Source of the DNA: Zymomonas mobilis subsp. pomaceae ATCC 29192 | GTDB lineage: Bacteria; Pseudomonadota; Alphaproteobacteria; Sphingomonadales; Sphingomonadaceae | Assembly (NCBI RefSeq): GCF_000218875.1 | Contig: NC_015709.1 | Coordinates: 1,711,001 to 1,775,000, forward strand | DNA: 64,000 nucleotides | Direction of reading: 5' to 3' | Shown here: piece by piece, positions 1 through 8,302 of the stretch | Numbering within the stretch: position 1 is the stretch's first letter | Layout: each line of letters begins with the position of its first letter | Translations under genes and position numbers: made by a program | Notes under the pieces: generated by a model | The model's database searches: none | What the model was told of the DNA's origin: nothing | Seen by the model: only the letters and a program-made list of their open reading frames with translations

Positions 1-54
1 TCAGCTTATGATGAAAAGAGCAAAGGGCTGGAAAATAAGATCGAGGAAAAACGG

Positions 55-1152
55 ATGCTGGCAATCGGACTCATGTCCGGCACGTCTTTAGATGGTGTGG
101 ATGTTGCTTTAATTGAAACCAACGGCGAAAAACGGGTGCGCCCTTTAGATTTTTCTTTCTACCCTTATAGCGAGGCTGATAAGGATTGTCTGCGCGCGGC
201 TGCTAGATATGCGCTTACGCTTGCTGCCCCTTGTCCGGTACAGGATAAGGCGATTCTTCATCAGGCGGAAGTAATCGTAACCCAACGTCATATCGAAGCT
301 GTTGAGGATTTCTTAAAAAAACATAAAGTTGAAGCTACAGCTGTAAAAGTCATTGGTTTCCATGGTCAGACTATTGCGCATCGGCCCGATTTAGGATGGA
401 CGTGGCAAATTGGAAATGGTGCTGCTTTAGCGCAAGCCACTAGAATCAGCGTTGTTGATGATTTTCGGTCCCATGACGTGCAAGCAGGCGGAGAGGGCGC
501 ACCACTTATTCCGATTTATCATTGGGCTCTGTTTGCTAACGCACCCCATCCTTTAGCTGTTTTGAATTTAGGCGGAATCGCTAATATCACATGGATAGGG
601 GATAATGAAAATGATTTGATCGCCTGTGACACAGGTCCGGCTAATGGGCTTATTGATGATTGGGTTAAGGCTAAGGCCAATCTTCATTATGATAAAGATG
701 GTGCTATTGCAGCCCGAGGTAAGGTACATCAAAATATTATTGATGCCATGATGCATAATGATTTCTTTTTGCTGCCGCCTCCTAAATCATTGGATAGAGA
801 AGATTTTTCAATATCTCCCGTAGCGCGTTTATCCCTTGAGGATGGCGCTGCTACATTAACAGCCTTTACGGCTGAAACGGTAGCGTATGCATTAAGATTT
901 TTTCCCAAAAAACCACAACGTATTATTGTCGCAGGGGGCGGACGGCACAATAAGACTATGATAGCTATGCTTAAAGCAAGCTGTGATCTGCCTATCGAAA
1001 TGATTGATGACTGGCACTTTAACGGCGATGCTACCGAAGCTGAAGGCTTTGCTTATCTTGCCGTGAGAAGAGTTTTCAATCGTCCTATCAGTTTTCCTAA
1101 AACAACAGGGGTTTCTCAGCCGATGACGGGAGGGCGTATTCACTATATTTGA
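55..1152 (+). CDS. anmK: Anhydro-N-acetylmuramic acid kinase
   Basis: Cytosolic enzyme of cell-wall recycling: it hydrolyses and phosphorylates 1,6-anhydro-MurNAc to MurNAc-6-phosphate. The 365-residue length is normal for the family. The N-terminal phosphate-binding motif GLMSGTSLDG is at residues 5-14, GFHGQT at 101-106, and the DFRSHDVQAGGEGAP motif near 136-150. An NLGGIAN motif near 171 and a CDTGPAN motif follow, as in the ASKHA kinase fold. The ATG is preceded by a purine-rich GAGGAAAAA. The frame is open upstream to the window edge, so a longer N-terminus cannot be excluded, but MLAIGLMSGT is a typical start. A hairpin terminator follows at 1226-1265. The lytic transglycosylase MltA encoded nearby makes the kind of anhydro-muropeptide that feeds this enzyme. 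Confidence 0.95.
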   Translation: MLAIGLMSGTSLDGVDVALIETNGEKRVRPLDFSFYPYSEADKDCLRAAARYALTLAAPCPVQDKAILHQAEVIVTQRHIEAVEDFLKKHKVEATAVKVIGFHGQTIAHRPDLGWTWQIGNGAALAQATRISVVDDFRSHDVQAGGEGAPLIPIYHWALFANAPHPLAVLNLGGIANITWIGDNENDLIACDTGPANGLIDDWVKAKANLHYDKDGAIAARGKVHQNIIDAMMHNDFFLLPPPKSLDREDFSISPVARLSLEDGAATLTAFTAETVAYALRFFPKKPQRIIVAGGGRHNKTMIAMLKASCDLPIEMIDDWHFNGDATEAEGFAYLAVRRVFNRPISFPKTTGVSQPMTGGRIHYI

Positions 1153-1225
1153 GGCCATAGAGCAAACATAGAAACAAAATTGCTACAAAGTCTAGATTTG
1201 ACTTATTAATTAGATACTACTGTCG

Positions 1226-1265
1226 AACGACAGCCCGTATTTTTGTCCATAGGGCTGTCGTTTAT
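1226..1265 (+). terminator. Intrinsic terminator after anmK
   Basis: Perfect 11-bp inverted repeat (AACGACAGCCC, 1226-1236, and GGGCTGTCGTT, 1252-1262) with a 15-nt loop and a short T run, about 75 bp after the anmK stop. Confidence 0.75.
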
Positions 1266-1367
1266 AAGACATCGCAATATTAGGCCTATTCTTGAACCTT
1301 GCAATATTGAATAAGCACAATAATATTATCTCATTAAAGTGCGTTAATAGTTTTTTATATCGAATTT

Positions 1368-1697
1368 TTATTGTGATACTTCTTCATAAAGAGGTAGAAC
1401 TTTTCTACTATAGGCAGAGATAGCTTCAAAAGAAGAGTTCCTCTCGGCAATTTTAAAACGATATCCATCTTTGATTAAATCGTTAAGATAAAGCCTGTTG
1501 TAGATAAAAGGCCAGACCAAGCAGGATAAACCAAGCGTCGCTATCGCAGTGAGAAACATCAAAAGTGCAAATTTCCAACTACCTCTAAAAATAGCAGGCC
1601 ATATTCCAAAAAAGAAAGTGGTCCATGAAAATCCAATAGGCGCATAACGCGTTTTACCATTGTATGGATTAGCCATGACTAAACGATCAAAGGCCAT
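1368..1697 (-). CDS. DUF2628-like small membrane protein
   Basis: A 109-residue protein of unknown function. The order NPYNGKTRYAPIGFSW, then a Trp/Phe-rich hydrophobic stretch (about 24-37), the GSWKFALLMF motif, a second membrane segment (about 44-66) and an FIYNRLYLNDLIKDGY-type tail matches DUF2628 family proteins, which have two or more membrane passes and a short soluble tail. An AGGGGGA ribosome-binding site lies just upstream of the ATG. It stands alone between anmK and smr, flanked by AT-rich DNA, with no visible partner. The family assignment rests on motif resemblance. No function is assigned. Confidence 0.75.
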   Translation of the reverse strand: MAFDRLVMANPYNGKTRYAPIGFSWTTFFFGIWPAIFRGSWKFALLMFLTAIATLGLSCLVWPFIYNRLYLNDLIKDGYRFKIAERNSSFEAISAYSRKVLPLYEEVSQ

Positions 1698-1819
1698 TAT
1701 TCCCCCTGTAATATTTATTATTATTTTTAATCTATAAAATAATATTAAGGGGAAAATAAACCTTATATTTTATTTTAGAATAAATTGAATGTGCGTTAGC
1801 TTATCAATAATTTTAGCTA

Positions 1820-2503
1820 TTATTTTTCACGCTTCCGTCTCAGAATAACATATAAAGCACCGGCCCCTCCATGTTTGGGATGGGCATTTCTAACCGCTGC
1901 AATATGGCTGGCATAAGGGGAAAAACTAAGCCAGTCCCCAATAGCGCCTCTAATTAATCCTCTTGTGATAATTCCTTGATCATTTCGACGGGGAGGACGG
2001 CCCGTGATAATCAATAACACCCTAATACCCTGCATAATCGCTTTTGAAAGCGCCATCTCCAAGACGCGATGGGCGCTAGTCATCGTATAACCGTGAAGAT
2101 CAATGCTTCGTTCGGGTTCGACACTGCCTTTACTCAGGCGGCGATCCCATGAACCATCAAGCGTATCTGGGTTATTTTTCGATGAGGCGAGCGGCGTTGG
2201 GGGTGGCGACAGCATTTTTTGTCGCTCACGCATCCGTTTTGTAACGGCCGCTATCGAAGGTATTTTCTGGGGTAATCGAATATCTTCAACAAGAAGATCT
2301 TCAAAAGATTGATAACGATCCAGATCAAGCGGCTTTACAGTAGAAGCTACTTTTCGCCATAAGATCAAATCTTCAGAAGAAAGCCGGTCTCGGTTGAATT
2401 TAAGCGTAGCAAGAGAGGAGGGGGAATCCTGAAAATCTCCCCTTTTATTTTTTATCTGATCCGGTGCTACCGGATATTTTAGTCCCCTCTTGCGCTTTGT
2501 CAT
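1820..2503 (-). CDS. Smr (MutS2-type C-terminal) domain protein
   Basis: A 227-residue protein with a low-complexity N-terminal half and a C-terminal Smr domain from about residue 130. The diagnostic DLHG motif is at 135-138. An ITGRPPR segment and the closing HGGAGALYVILRR complete the domain. Smr domains bind or nick DNA or RNA; the substrate here is unknown. The same gene follows mltA in many sphingomonads. Its start lies 59 nt inside the 3' end of mltA, so the two are probably translationally linked. No other in-frame ATG occurs before residue 91, which would leave little but the Smr domain, so the overlapping start is preferred. Confidence 0.88.
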   Translation of the reverse strand: MTKRKRGLKYPVAPDQIKNKRGDFQDSPSSLATLKFNRDRLSSEDLILWRKVASTVKPLDLDRYQSFEDLLVEDIRLPQKIPSIAAVTKRMRERQKMLSPPPTPLASSKNNPDTLDGSWDRRLSKGSVEPERSIDLHGYTMTSAHRVLEMALSKAIMQGIRVLLIITGRPPRRNDQGIITRGLIRGAIGDWLSFSPYASHIAAVRNAHPKHGGAGALYVILRRKREK

Positions 2504-3791
2504 GTTTTTCAGAGCCGATTCGCGCGGCTACCCCTTTTGGTAATAAAAGCCATGCAGAACCATGGCTTGCAAGACCACCGGCGATATGCTCCGCTTTGGC
2601 TCCATATCCCCAATAGCTATCAAAACGATTAAGCCCTTTAATAGCGCCTCCTTTGTCTTGTGCAATCCAAACACCATTAACAAATGGAGAATCACCTCCA
2701 TGCTTGGTATCGAGCATCAAAACAACGGGGGCACCCAGAGGAATATAGGCGGGATCAACGGCTAAAGAGGTCTCTGCTATGACAGGAATACCTATGGCAC
2801 CCAGCGGATTTCGATCACCTCGCTCGCGAAAGAAGACATAGCTGGGATTGTTTTCCATGATACCGACGGCTTCAGTCGGATGAGAATGCAACCAATCCGT
2901 AATACCTGACATGGTTGCTTGGCTGTTTTCAAGCGCGCCTTTTTGTACCAGAAGGCGTCCTATAGCTTTATAATCATGCCCGTTCTGTCCATCATATTCG
3001 ACAGGGATAACACGGCCATCCTCTAAAGCAAGACGACCAGACCCTTGAATTTGCAAAAAGAATAAAGCCACCGGATCGGCTGCCCAGGCTATTTCAAGAT
3101 GACGGTTGCTCAAAGCCCCTTTATCAATAGCTGCCCGATCAAAATAAGGTACAAGCTGACCTTTTTCTACTCTGCCGCGTACGGATCGGCCTTTAAGGGT
3201 GCTTTGGAAATCGCCTAGATGCACTTCAATTAAATCGGCAGGACGACGATAAATAGGCGTATTATAGTTGGTTTTGGGTTGTGAAGAGGCCAAAATTTGA
3301 GGTTCGTAATAGCCAGTAACAAAAGCTTTTCCGTCCCCCACTACGACGGGTTCAAAGTAGCGGTCAAAAAATGCTATCGCCTGCCCACTGCTGTTATTGC
3401 CTGTCATAGCTTGTGCGGCACTGCAAGGCGTCGACCAATCCTCTTTCTCTGTCAGTCCACTTTTATCGGTATGCGATATTAAAAACGGACAGGATTGCTG
3501 GAAAGCCGCTAAAGCGGAGGCAGCTTTCTCATTCGTCATGCCAACCCAGCTGACTGAAAAATTCTGTGGGCGAATACCCGCTTGTTTCGCATTTTCTGGC
3601 TGTTTATTGTTATTGGAAGGCGCCACCGGCTTGTTTTTTTCCGCTGATGGCGGTGCTGGCTGGGGTGCCGGTTCTATATGCGGGGGATGAAGCGTCGAAC
3701 AAGCCGATAAGCTTAACCCAAGACTAAGGAATACAGCGGATAACCGCCTTGCTGAAAAACTGGTATCTTTTTTAAACACAACAGAATTCAC
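2445..3791 (-). CDS. mltA: Membrane-bound lytic murein transglycosylase A
   Basis: Outer-membrane lipoprotein that cleaves the MurNAc-GlcNAc bond of peptidoglycan to give 1,6-anhydro ends. It has 448 residues. A basic N-terminus and hydrophobic segment end in a lipobox LSAC (Cys31), followed by a Pro/Asn-rich linker to about residue 75. The MltA barrel domain (FVTGYYEPQ near residue 160) and the C-terminal 3D domain follow, with the conserved WIAQDKGGAIKG motif holding the likely catalytic Asp. The final 20 residues are a low-complexity Lys/Ser/Gly tail that coincides with the overlap with smr. The Tim44-like gene ends 6 bp upstream, so the three genes look like one operon. Confidence 0.95.
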   Translation of the reverse strand: MNSVVFKKDTSFSARRLSAVFLSLGLSLSACSTLHPPHIEPAPQPAPPSAEKNKPVAPSNNNKQPENAKQAGIRPQNFSVSWVGMTNEKAASALAAFQQSCPFLISHTDKSGLTEKEDWSTPCSAAQAMTGNNSSGQAIAFFDRYFEPVVVGDGKAFVTGYYEPQILASSQPKTNYNTPIYRRPADLIEVHLGDFQSTLKGRSVRGRVEKGQLVPYFDRAAIDKGALSNRHLEIAWAADPVALFFLQIQGSGRLALEDGRVIPVEYDGQNGHDYKAIGRLLVQKGALENSQATMSGITDWLHSHPTEAVGIMENNPSYVFFRERGDRNPLGAIGIPVIAETSLAVDPAYIPLGAPVVLMLDTKHGGDSPFVNGVWIAQDKGGAIKGLNRFDSYWGYGAKAEHIAGGLASHGSAWLLLPKGVAARIGSEKHDKAQEGTKISGSTGSDKK

Positions 3792-3797
3792 ATAATC

Positions 3798-4475
3798 TTA
3801 AGAAGCGGCCAATGTTTCCACTAAAAGCCAACTTGTTTTCGGTTCTTGGCGGATATTACGACTAAAAGTCCATACATCATGCGTGGGAAGCGCATCTGCC
3901 GAAGAGCCTGCTACCATGATACCCTCTTGATTACGGACTATAGTCGAAATCCATGCATCATAACTGACCGTAATGATAGCATTATCGCCATCAACACCCG
4001 CTTTTTGCACTACCGCTTTATCAATATTAATCAAGCGATTTTCAAGACTATGCCCTTCTGTCTCACGGTTTTTTATAACATGTTCAAAAGCTTCCATGAC
4101 ATCCTTGCTGATCATGTCAGAAAGTTTAAGACGATCACCCTGCCAAAAAGCATCTAGGATTTTACCGTAAGCCGTTTTTGCCCCTTCGATAAAGGCGGTA
4201 AGATCAAAATGGGAATCGCGACTGACAATACGACGGATGCCGTCCCATGCCTCAGGCAATACGATTTCATCGCGTTTTTTTTCTTCAGAAGCAGGCCGCT
4301 CAAGCTGTCCACTTGGCTGTGCGACAACAGCGGGTGATGCTTCTACCGGTTTTGTAAAACTCTGTTCATGGCCGGTACGGCTTCCAAGGACATTGTAAAG
4401 CCACACGCAAAGCATAGCAGCCACTACCACCAGAACTACAATTTCGACCACCATGCCTCCAAATGCAAAAAGCAA
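3798..4475 (-). CDS. Tim44/TimA-like membrane-anchored protein
   Basis: A 225-residue protein with one N-terminal membrane anchor (about 8-29), a Pro/Ala/Glu-rich linker to about 75, and a C-terminal domain of the Tim44-like fold (FIEGAKTAYGKILDAFWQGD, then a cone-shaped ligand domain). Alphaproteobacterial TimA proteins resemble mitochondrial Tim44 and are typically encoded divergently from secB beside mltA, exactly as here. The role in bacteria is unsettled; an adaptor at the inner membrane is the usual suggestion. An alternative start seven residues in would shorten only the anchor. Confidence 0.85.
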   Translation of the reverse strand: MLFAFGGMVVEIVVLVVVAAMLCVWLYNVLGSRTGHEQSFTKPVEASPAVVAQPSGQLERPASEEKKRDEIVLPEAWDGIRRIVSRDSHFDLTAFIEGAKTAYGKILDAFWQGDRLKLSDMISKDVMEAFEHVIKNRETEGHSLENRLINIDKAVVQKAGVDGDNAIITVSYDAWISTIVRNQEGIMVAGSSADALPTHDVWTFSRNIRQEPKTSWLLVETLAAS

Positions 4476-4946
4476 CAGAATTCTATTTCTGTTGAAGTAT
4501 TTTATCCTCTATATATAGGCAAGATATATTAGGCTTTCAAACGCCATATATCTAATCTTTATAGGATGGTTCTTTTTTTACGAAAATAAAAATAAGAAAT
4601 ACGGTAAAAATATGGAAATTAAACTATATTTTCACTGAAAAAATCAGAAAATTATCTCTTTCCTTATCAAAGACAGACTTTTGATGTTGGATTTTATCTG
4701 AAAAATAATTCCCAGCTAAAATAGCGGCTTGGATATATTTTGTATCTTCAATAGCTATAGCATAATAAATTTGATATCGATTGGTATTATTCTTTATAAT
4801 GAAGCATTTATACCTTTGGCATCCTATTTCTGTTTCGTGTGTTTTAACTTTTAATATATCCCTTAAAAGAGGGTATCTTTTTCATAAGCAGACAATAACA
4901 TCTTAATTTCAAAGGCTGTTGTTAAACCTAGCTAAAGGAGGCTTTT
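4476..4946. other. secB / Tim44-like divergent intergenic region
   Basis: AT-rich gap of 471 bp between divergent genes. Apart from the probable broken small gene (4624-4901, minus) and the secB ribosome-binding site (AAAGGAGG near 4934), I see no RNA gene or strong hairpin. Confidence 0.5.
4624..4901 (-). pseudogene. Probable frameshifted small gene, unknown family
   Basis: On the minus strand an open frame of 85 codons ends in TAG at 4624-4626 and begins at an in-frame TGA. It contains no ATG or TTG and only a late GTG, yet its Lys/Ile/Tyr-rich product looks protein-like. An ATG at 4901 in the next frame gives MLLSAYEK and then runs into TAA. Adding one A to the A5 run (T5 at 4878-4882 on the plus strand) would join both into a 92-residue protein. 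An uninterrupted frame of this length is unlikely by chance in such AT-rich DNA. I recognise no family. It could be a decaying gene, a sequencing error in a homopolymer, or a slippage site. Confidence 0.35.
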
Positions 4947-5444
4947 ATGTCTGGAAACAAATTTAATTCTGCCCAAGACAATAATGATAATAACGTGCCC
5001 CAAGTGAATATTCTTGCCCAGTATATCAAGGATCTCTCTTTTGAGAATCCTAATGCACCGGCGGTTTATCAATGGCAGACACAGCCCCATATTGAAGTGC
5101 AATTTAATATTGGTACGCAAGCCATGGCACAGGATGTCTATGAAGTTGCCTTAAAAATAGATGTCTCTGCCAAAACCGACGATGGTATCGTTTTTCATAT
5201 TGAATTAGTTTACAGTGGCTTGTTTGCGATCAAGAACGTTCCTGCTGATCAGATTCAACCTTTCCTTTATATTGAAGCACCACGGATTCTTTTCCCCTTC
5301 GTTCGTCGTATTTTAGCCGATTGTGTCCGTGACGGTAATTTCCCGCCTTTAATGTTAGAACCCCTCGATTTTGCAGCCCTTTATATGCAGCAAGCCGAAC
5401 AGCAGGACATGCTTTCCAATGCGGAACCAGCAGGTCAGGCCTAA
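4947..5444 (+). CDS. secB: Protein-export chaperone SecB
   Basis: Cytosolic tetrameric chaperone that holds precursor proteins unfolded and delivers them to SecA. The 165-residue length is normal. The alphaproteobacterial hallmarks are visible: NILAQYIKDLSFENPNAP near residues 25-42, a central beta-sheet region with HIELVYSGLF, and the C-terminal RILADCVRDGNFPPLMLEPLDF. A strong AAAGGAGG lies upstream of the ATG. A hairpin terminator follows, so secB is probably transcribed alone before murJ. Confidence 0.97.
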   Translation: MSGNKFNSAQDNNDNNVPQVNILAQYIKDLSFENPNAPAVYQWQTQPHIEVQFNIGTQAMAQDVYEVALKIDVSAKTDDGIVFHIELVYSGLFAIKNVPADQIQPFLYIEAPRILFPFVRRILADCVRDGNFPPLMLEPLDFAALYMQQAEQQDMLSNAEPAGQA

Positions 5445-5477
5445 AAATTAAGCGCTATTTTATAGCCAAAGACAAGG

Positions 5478-5505
5478 AAAGCCGCTTACAAGCGGCTTTC
5501 TTTAT
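5478..5505 (+). terminator. Intrinsic terminator after secB
   Basis: Stem AAAGCCGCTT / AGCGGCTTT with a 3-4 nt loop and a T-rich tail, 34 bp past the secB stop. Confidence 0.8.
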
Positions 5506-5531
5506 ATTGTTTATATTATCCAGATCGCGAT

Positions 5532-7136
5532 ATGACGAAAACACCGCAGAGCCTGCCTGGGAAAGTCCATCTTTTAAAAGCTACCGCTACGATCGGTGGT
5601 CTAACGTTAATCAGTCGTATTTTAGGTTTTGTCCGCGATACTCTTGGTGCGCAATATCTGGGAGCAGGGCCTGCTAATGATGCTTTTTTAATCGCTTGGC
5701 GACTTCCTAATCTATTTCGGGCTCTTTTTGCAGAAGGGGCCTTTGCCTCTGCTTTTGTGCCAATGTTTAATCGCACCATTAGTGAAGCGGAAAAAAAAGG
5801 TCAGGATGGCATGGCGGCAGGGCTACGCTTTGCCAGTGATGTTTTATCGGTGTTATTGCCGTTGTTACTTTTTTTTGAAGTCGGGATGATAGCGGCTGCT
5901 GAGCCTATTGTGGAAATTATGACAGGTGGCTTTCCGGCAGGAACCGCCGGTGAATTCCAGTTAGCCGTTTTTTTAACCCGCCTTACGATGCCTTATCTGG
6001 CTCTGATTTCTATTGTTACCCTTTTAGGCGGAATTCTTAACTCGCTTCATCGTTTTTGGGTGAATGCCGCCGCCCCCATTCTTTTGAATGTCGGCTTGAT
6101 TATCGGTTTGATCTTTTTTCGAAGTTCTAACTCTTTTATGACCGCTCAAACGCAAGCCTTAGCCGTCAGCCTATCGGGTGTTTTACAACTAGGCTGGTTG
6201 TTATGGGCTTGTCATCAAGCTGGTATCCATCTTTATCCCCATTGGCCTAAGTTCACCCCTGCGGTAAAAAAAATGCTGAGTATTACATGGCCCGCAGCCC
6301 TAGGAGCTGGCGCCGTTCAGTTTAATCTTTTGATCTCTACCGCCTTAGCTGCGCGTTATCTTCCCGAAGGGGCGGTTTCTTATCTCTATTATGCCGATCG
6401 CCTTAATCAACTGCCTTTAGGCTTGGTCGGTATCGGCATCGGGACGGCGATTCTGCCTGCTCTATCTCGTCAGCTGGCGACCAATGATAAGGATGCGGCT
6501 ATTCACACTCAAAATCGTGCGATTGAATTAGCGCTTTTTTTGACATTACCGGCGACTTTTGGGCTGATAGTTACGGCAGGCCCTTTAATTCGGGCTTTAT
6601 TGCAGCATGGCGCTTTTTCCGCCGTAGATAGTCTTAATTCCGCCCGTGCCTTATCCGCGTTTTCGCTAGGATTACCGGCTTATGTGCTGATCAAGATTCT
6701 GACGCCTGGTTTTCACGCACGTACAGATACGCGCACGCCTGTTCGGATCGCTATCCTTGCCATGCTTCTTAATTTAATACTTAATCTTCTTTTACTTCAT
6801 CCGTTAGGGCATGTCGGGTTAGCTCTTTCGACGGCGATTTCTGCATGGGCCAATGTTGTCATGCTGTATATTTTACTACGCCGCCGTCGTCATTTCTACT
6901 GTGATGGGCCATTACTTCGCCGTAGTCCACGCATGGTAATCGCCGGTGGGATTATGGCCCTTGGATTATGGCCTTTCATCGGATGGTTTAATCAGCTAGC
7001 CATCGGCCATATTATGCACAGAATAACAGCGCTTATCTTATTATTATTGTTAGGATCAGTTTTATATTTTGGTTCGGCCGTCTTAATCGGTGCATTTCCA
7101 TGGAAAGAAGTCCGCCGTTTTTTACGCCGTCGTTAA
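5532..7136 (+). CDS. murJ: Lipid II flippase MurJ (MviN)
   Basis: Polytopic inner-membrane flippase of the MOP superfamily that moves lipid II across the membrane for peptidoglycan synthesis. It has 534 residues and about 14 predicted membrane segments. The signature SRILGFVRDTLGAQYLGAG lies near residues 24-42, followed by DAFLIAWRLPNLFRALFAEGAFASAFVP. The later YYADRLNQLPLGLVGIGIGTAILP is also typical. The C-terminus ends in a basic cytosolic tail (RRFLRRR). trpS starts 32 bp downstream on the same strand, a pairing common in alphaproteobacteria. Confidence 0.96.
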   Translation: MTKTPQSLPGKVHLLKATATIGGLTLISRILGFVRDTLGAQYLGAGPANDAFLIAWRLPNLFRALFAEGAFASAFVPMFNRTISEAEKKGQDGMAAGLRFASDVLSVLLPLLLFFEVGMIAAAEPIVEIMTGGFPAGTAGEFQLAVFLTRLTMPYLALISIVTLLGGILNSLHRFWVNAAAPILLNVGLIIGLIFFRSSNSFMTAQTQALAVSLSGVLQLGWLLWACHQAGIHLYPHWPKFTPAVKKMLSITWPAALGAGAVQFNLLISTALAARYLPEGAVSYLYYADRLNQLPLGLVGIGIGTAILPALSRQLATNDKDAAIHTQNRAIELALFLTLPATFGLIVTAGPLIRALLQHGAFSAVDSLNSARALSAFSLGLPAYVLIKILTPGFHARTDTRTPVRIAILAMLLNLILNLLLLHPLGHVGLALSTAISAWANVVMLYILLRRRRHFYCDGPLLRRSPRMVIAGGIMALGLWPFIGWFNQLAIGHIMHRITALILLLLLGSVLYFGSAVLIGAFPWKEVRRFLRRR

Positions 7137-7168
7137 AAGTAGCCTTTTGAATAGGTAACAGGAAAATT

Positions 7169-8191
7169 ATGACTGACAAGAAACGTATCGTCTCCGGTAT
7201 TCAGCCGACTGGCAATCTTCACCTTGGTAACTATCTTGGGGCTATTCGTAATTGGGTAGACATGCAAAATGCTATGGCTGCCGGTGACAGCTGCATCTTT
7301 TTTCTTGCTGATTTACACGCCGTCACCATGCCTCAGGAACCGGATATATTGGCCGCTAATATACGGTCTATGGCAGCAACCTTATTGGCCGCTGGCGTTG
7401 ATCCAGAGCGTTCTGTTTTATTTGCTCAGTCCGATGTTGCTGCCCATTCCGAATTAAGCTGGTTGCTCAATTGTGTTGCCCGCATTGGCTGGCTTAACCG
7501 CATGACTCAGTTTAAAGAAAAATCAGGCAAGAACCGTGAAGGTGCCTCAGTTGGTCTCTATACCTACCCTGTTTTACAGGCAGCGGATGTCATGCTGTAT
7601 CAGGCCACGCATGTTCCTGTTGGCGAAGATCAAAAACAGCATTTAGAATTAGCGCGTGATATCGCTACAAAATTTAATAACGATTATCAAAGCGAGGTTT
7701 TTACTTTACCCCAACCTATTATCCAAAAGACAGCTGCTCGTGTAATGTCATTGCGCAACGGTAGCGCAAAAATGTCCAAATCTGATCCTTCTGATCTCAG
7801 CCGGATTAACCTTACCGATAGTAATGATGACATCACCCAAAAAATCCGCAAAGCCAAGACGGATCCAGATCCTATTCCAGATAACGAGGCTGCGCTTACA
7901 GAGCGTCCAGAAGCGCGCAATTTATTAACTATTTATAGTGCTTTAAGTGGGAAAGCGGTTCCAGAAATCTTGAATCAGTTTGCGGGGCAAGGTTTTGGAC
8001 AGTTTAAACCTATTCTTTCTGATCTAATGATTAGTATTATTGGGCCCATACGTGATAGACTATTTTCCTTCCAAAGTGATCCGGCTGAAATTGATCGTTT
8101 ATTATTGCAAGGCGCTAAAAAGGCAGAAACGCTGGCTGCTGTAACTTTAGAAAAAGCTTACTATGCAATGGGATTACGGCGACGGAATTAA
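7169..8191 (+). CDS. trpS: Tryptophan--tRNA ligase
   Basis: Class I aminoacyl-tRNA synthetase that charges tRNA-Trp. It has 340 residues, normal for the bacterial type. SGIQPTGNLHLGNYLGA near residues 9-25 contains the HIGH-type motif HLGN. GEDQKQHLELARDIA in the middle and the KMSKS loop (AKMSKSDPSD) in the C-terminal half are intact. AGGTAACAGGAAAA precedes the ATG. The gene is probably cotranscribed with murJ. Confidence 0.97.
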   Translation: MTDKKRIVSGIQPTGNLHLGNYLGAIRNWVDMQNAMAAGDSCIFFLADLHAVTMPQEPDILAANIRSMAATLLAAGVDPERSVLFAQSDVAAHSELSWLLNCVARIGWLNRMTQFKEKSGKNREGASVGLYTYPVLQAADVMLYQATHVPVGEDQKQHLELARDIATKFNNDYQSEVFTLPQPIIQKTAARVMSLRNGSAKMSKSDPSDLSRINLTDSNDDITQKIRKAKTDPDPIPDNEAALTERPEARNLLTIYSALSGKAVPEILNQFAGQGFGQFKPILSDLMISIIGPIRDRLFSFQSDPAEIDRLLLQGAKKAETLAAVTLEKAYYAMGLRRRN

Positions 8192-8302
8192 TGATTTCAT
8201 TCATCTTTGGTTCAATCAGAATAGACAAATTTTATTATAATGGGCATGTCTTATTTTTTCGGAAATATCAGGCATAAATATTAAACGGGAAAGGGTACAG
8301 GC

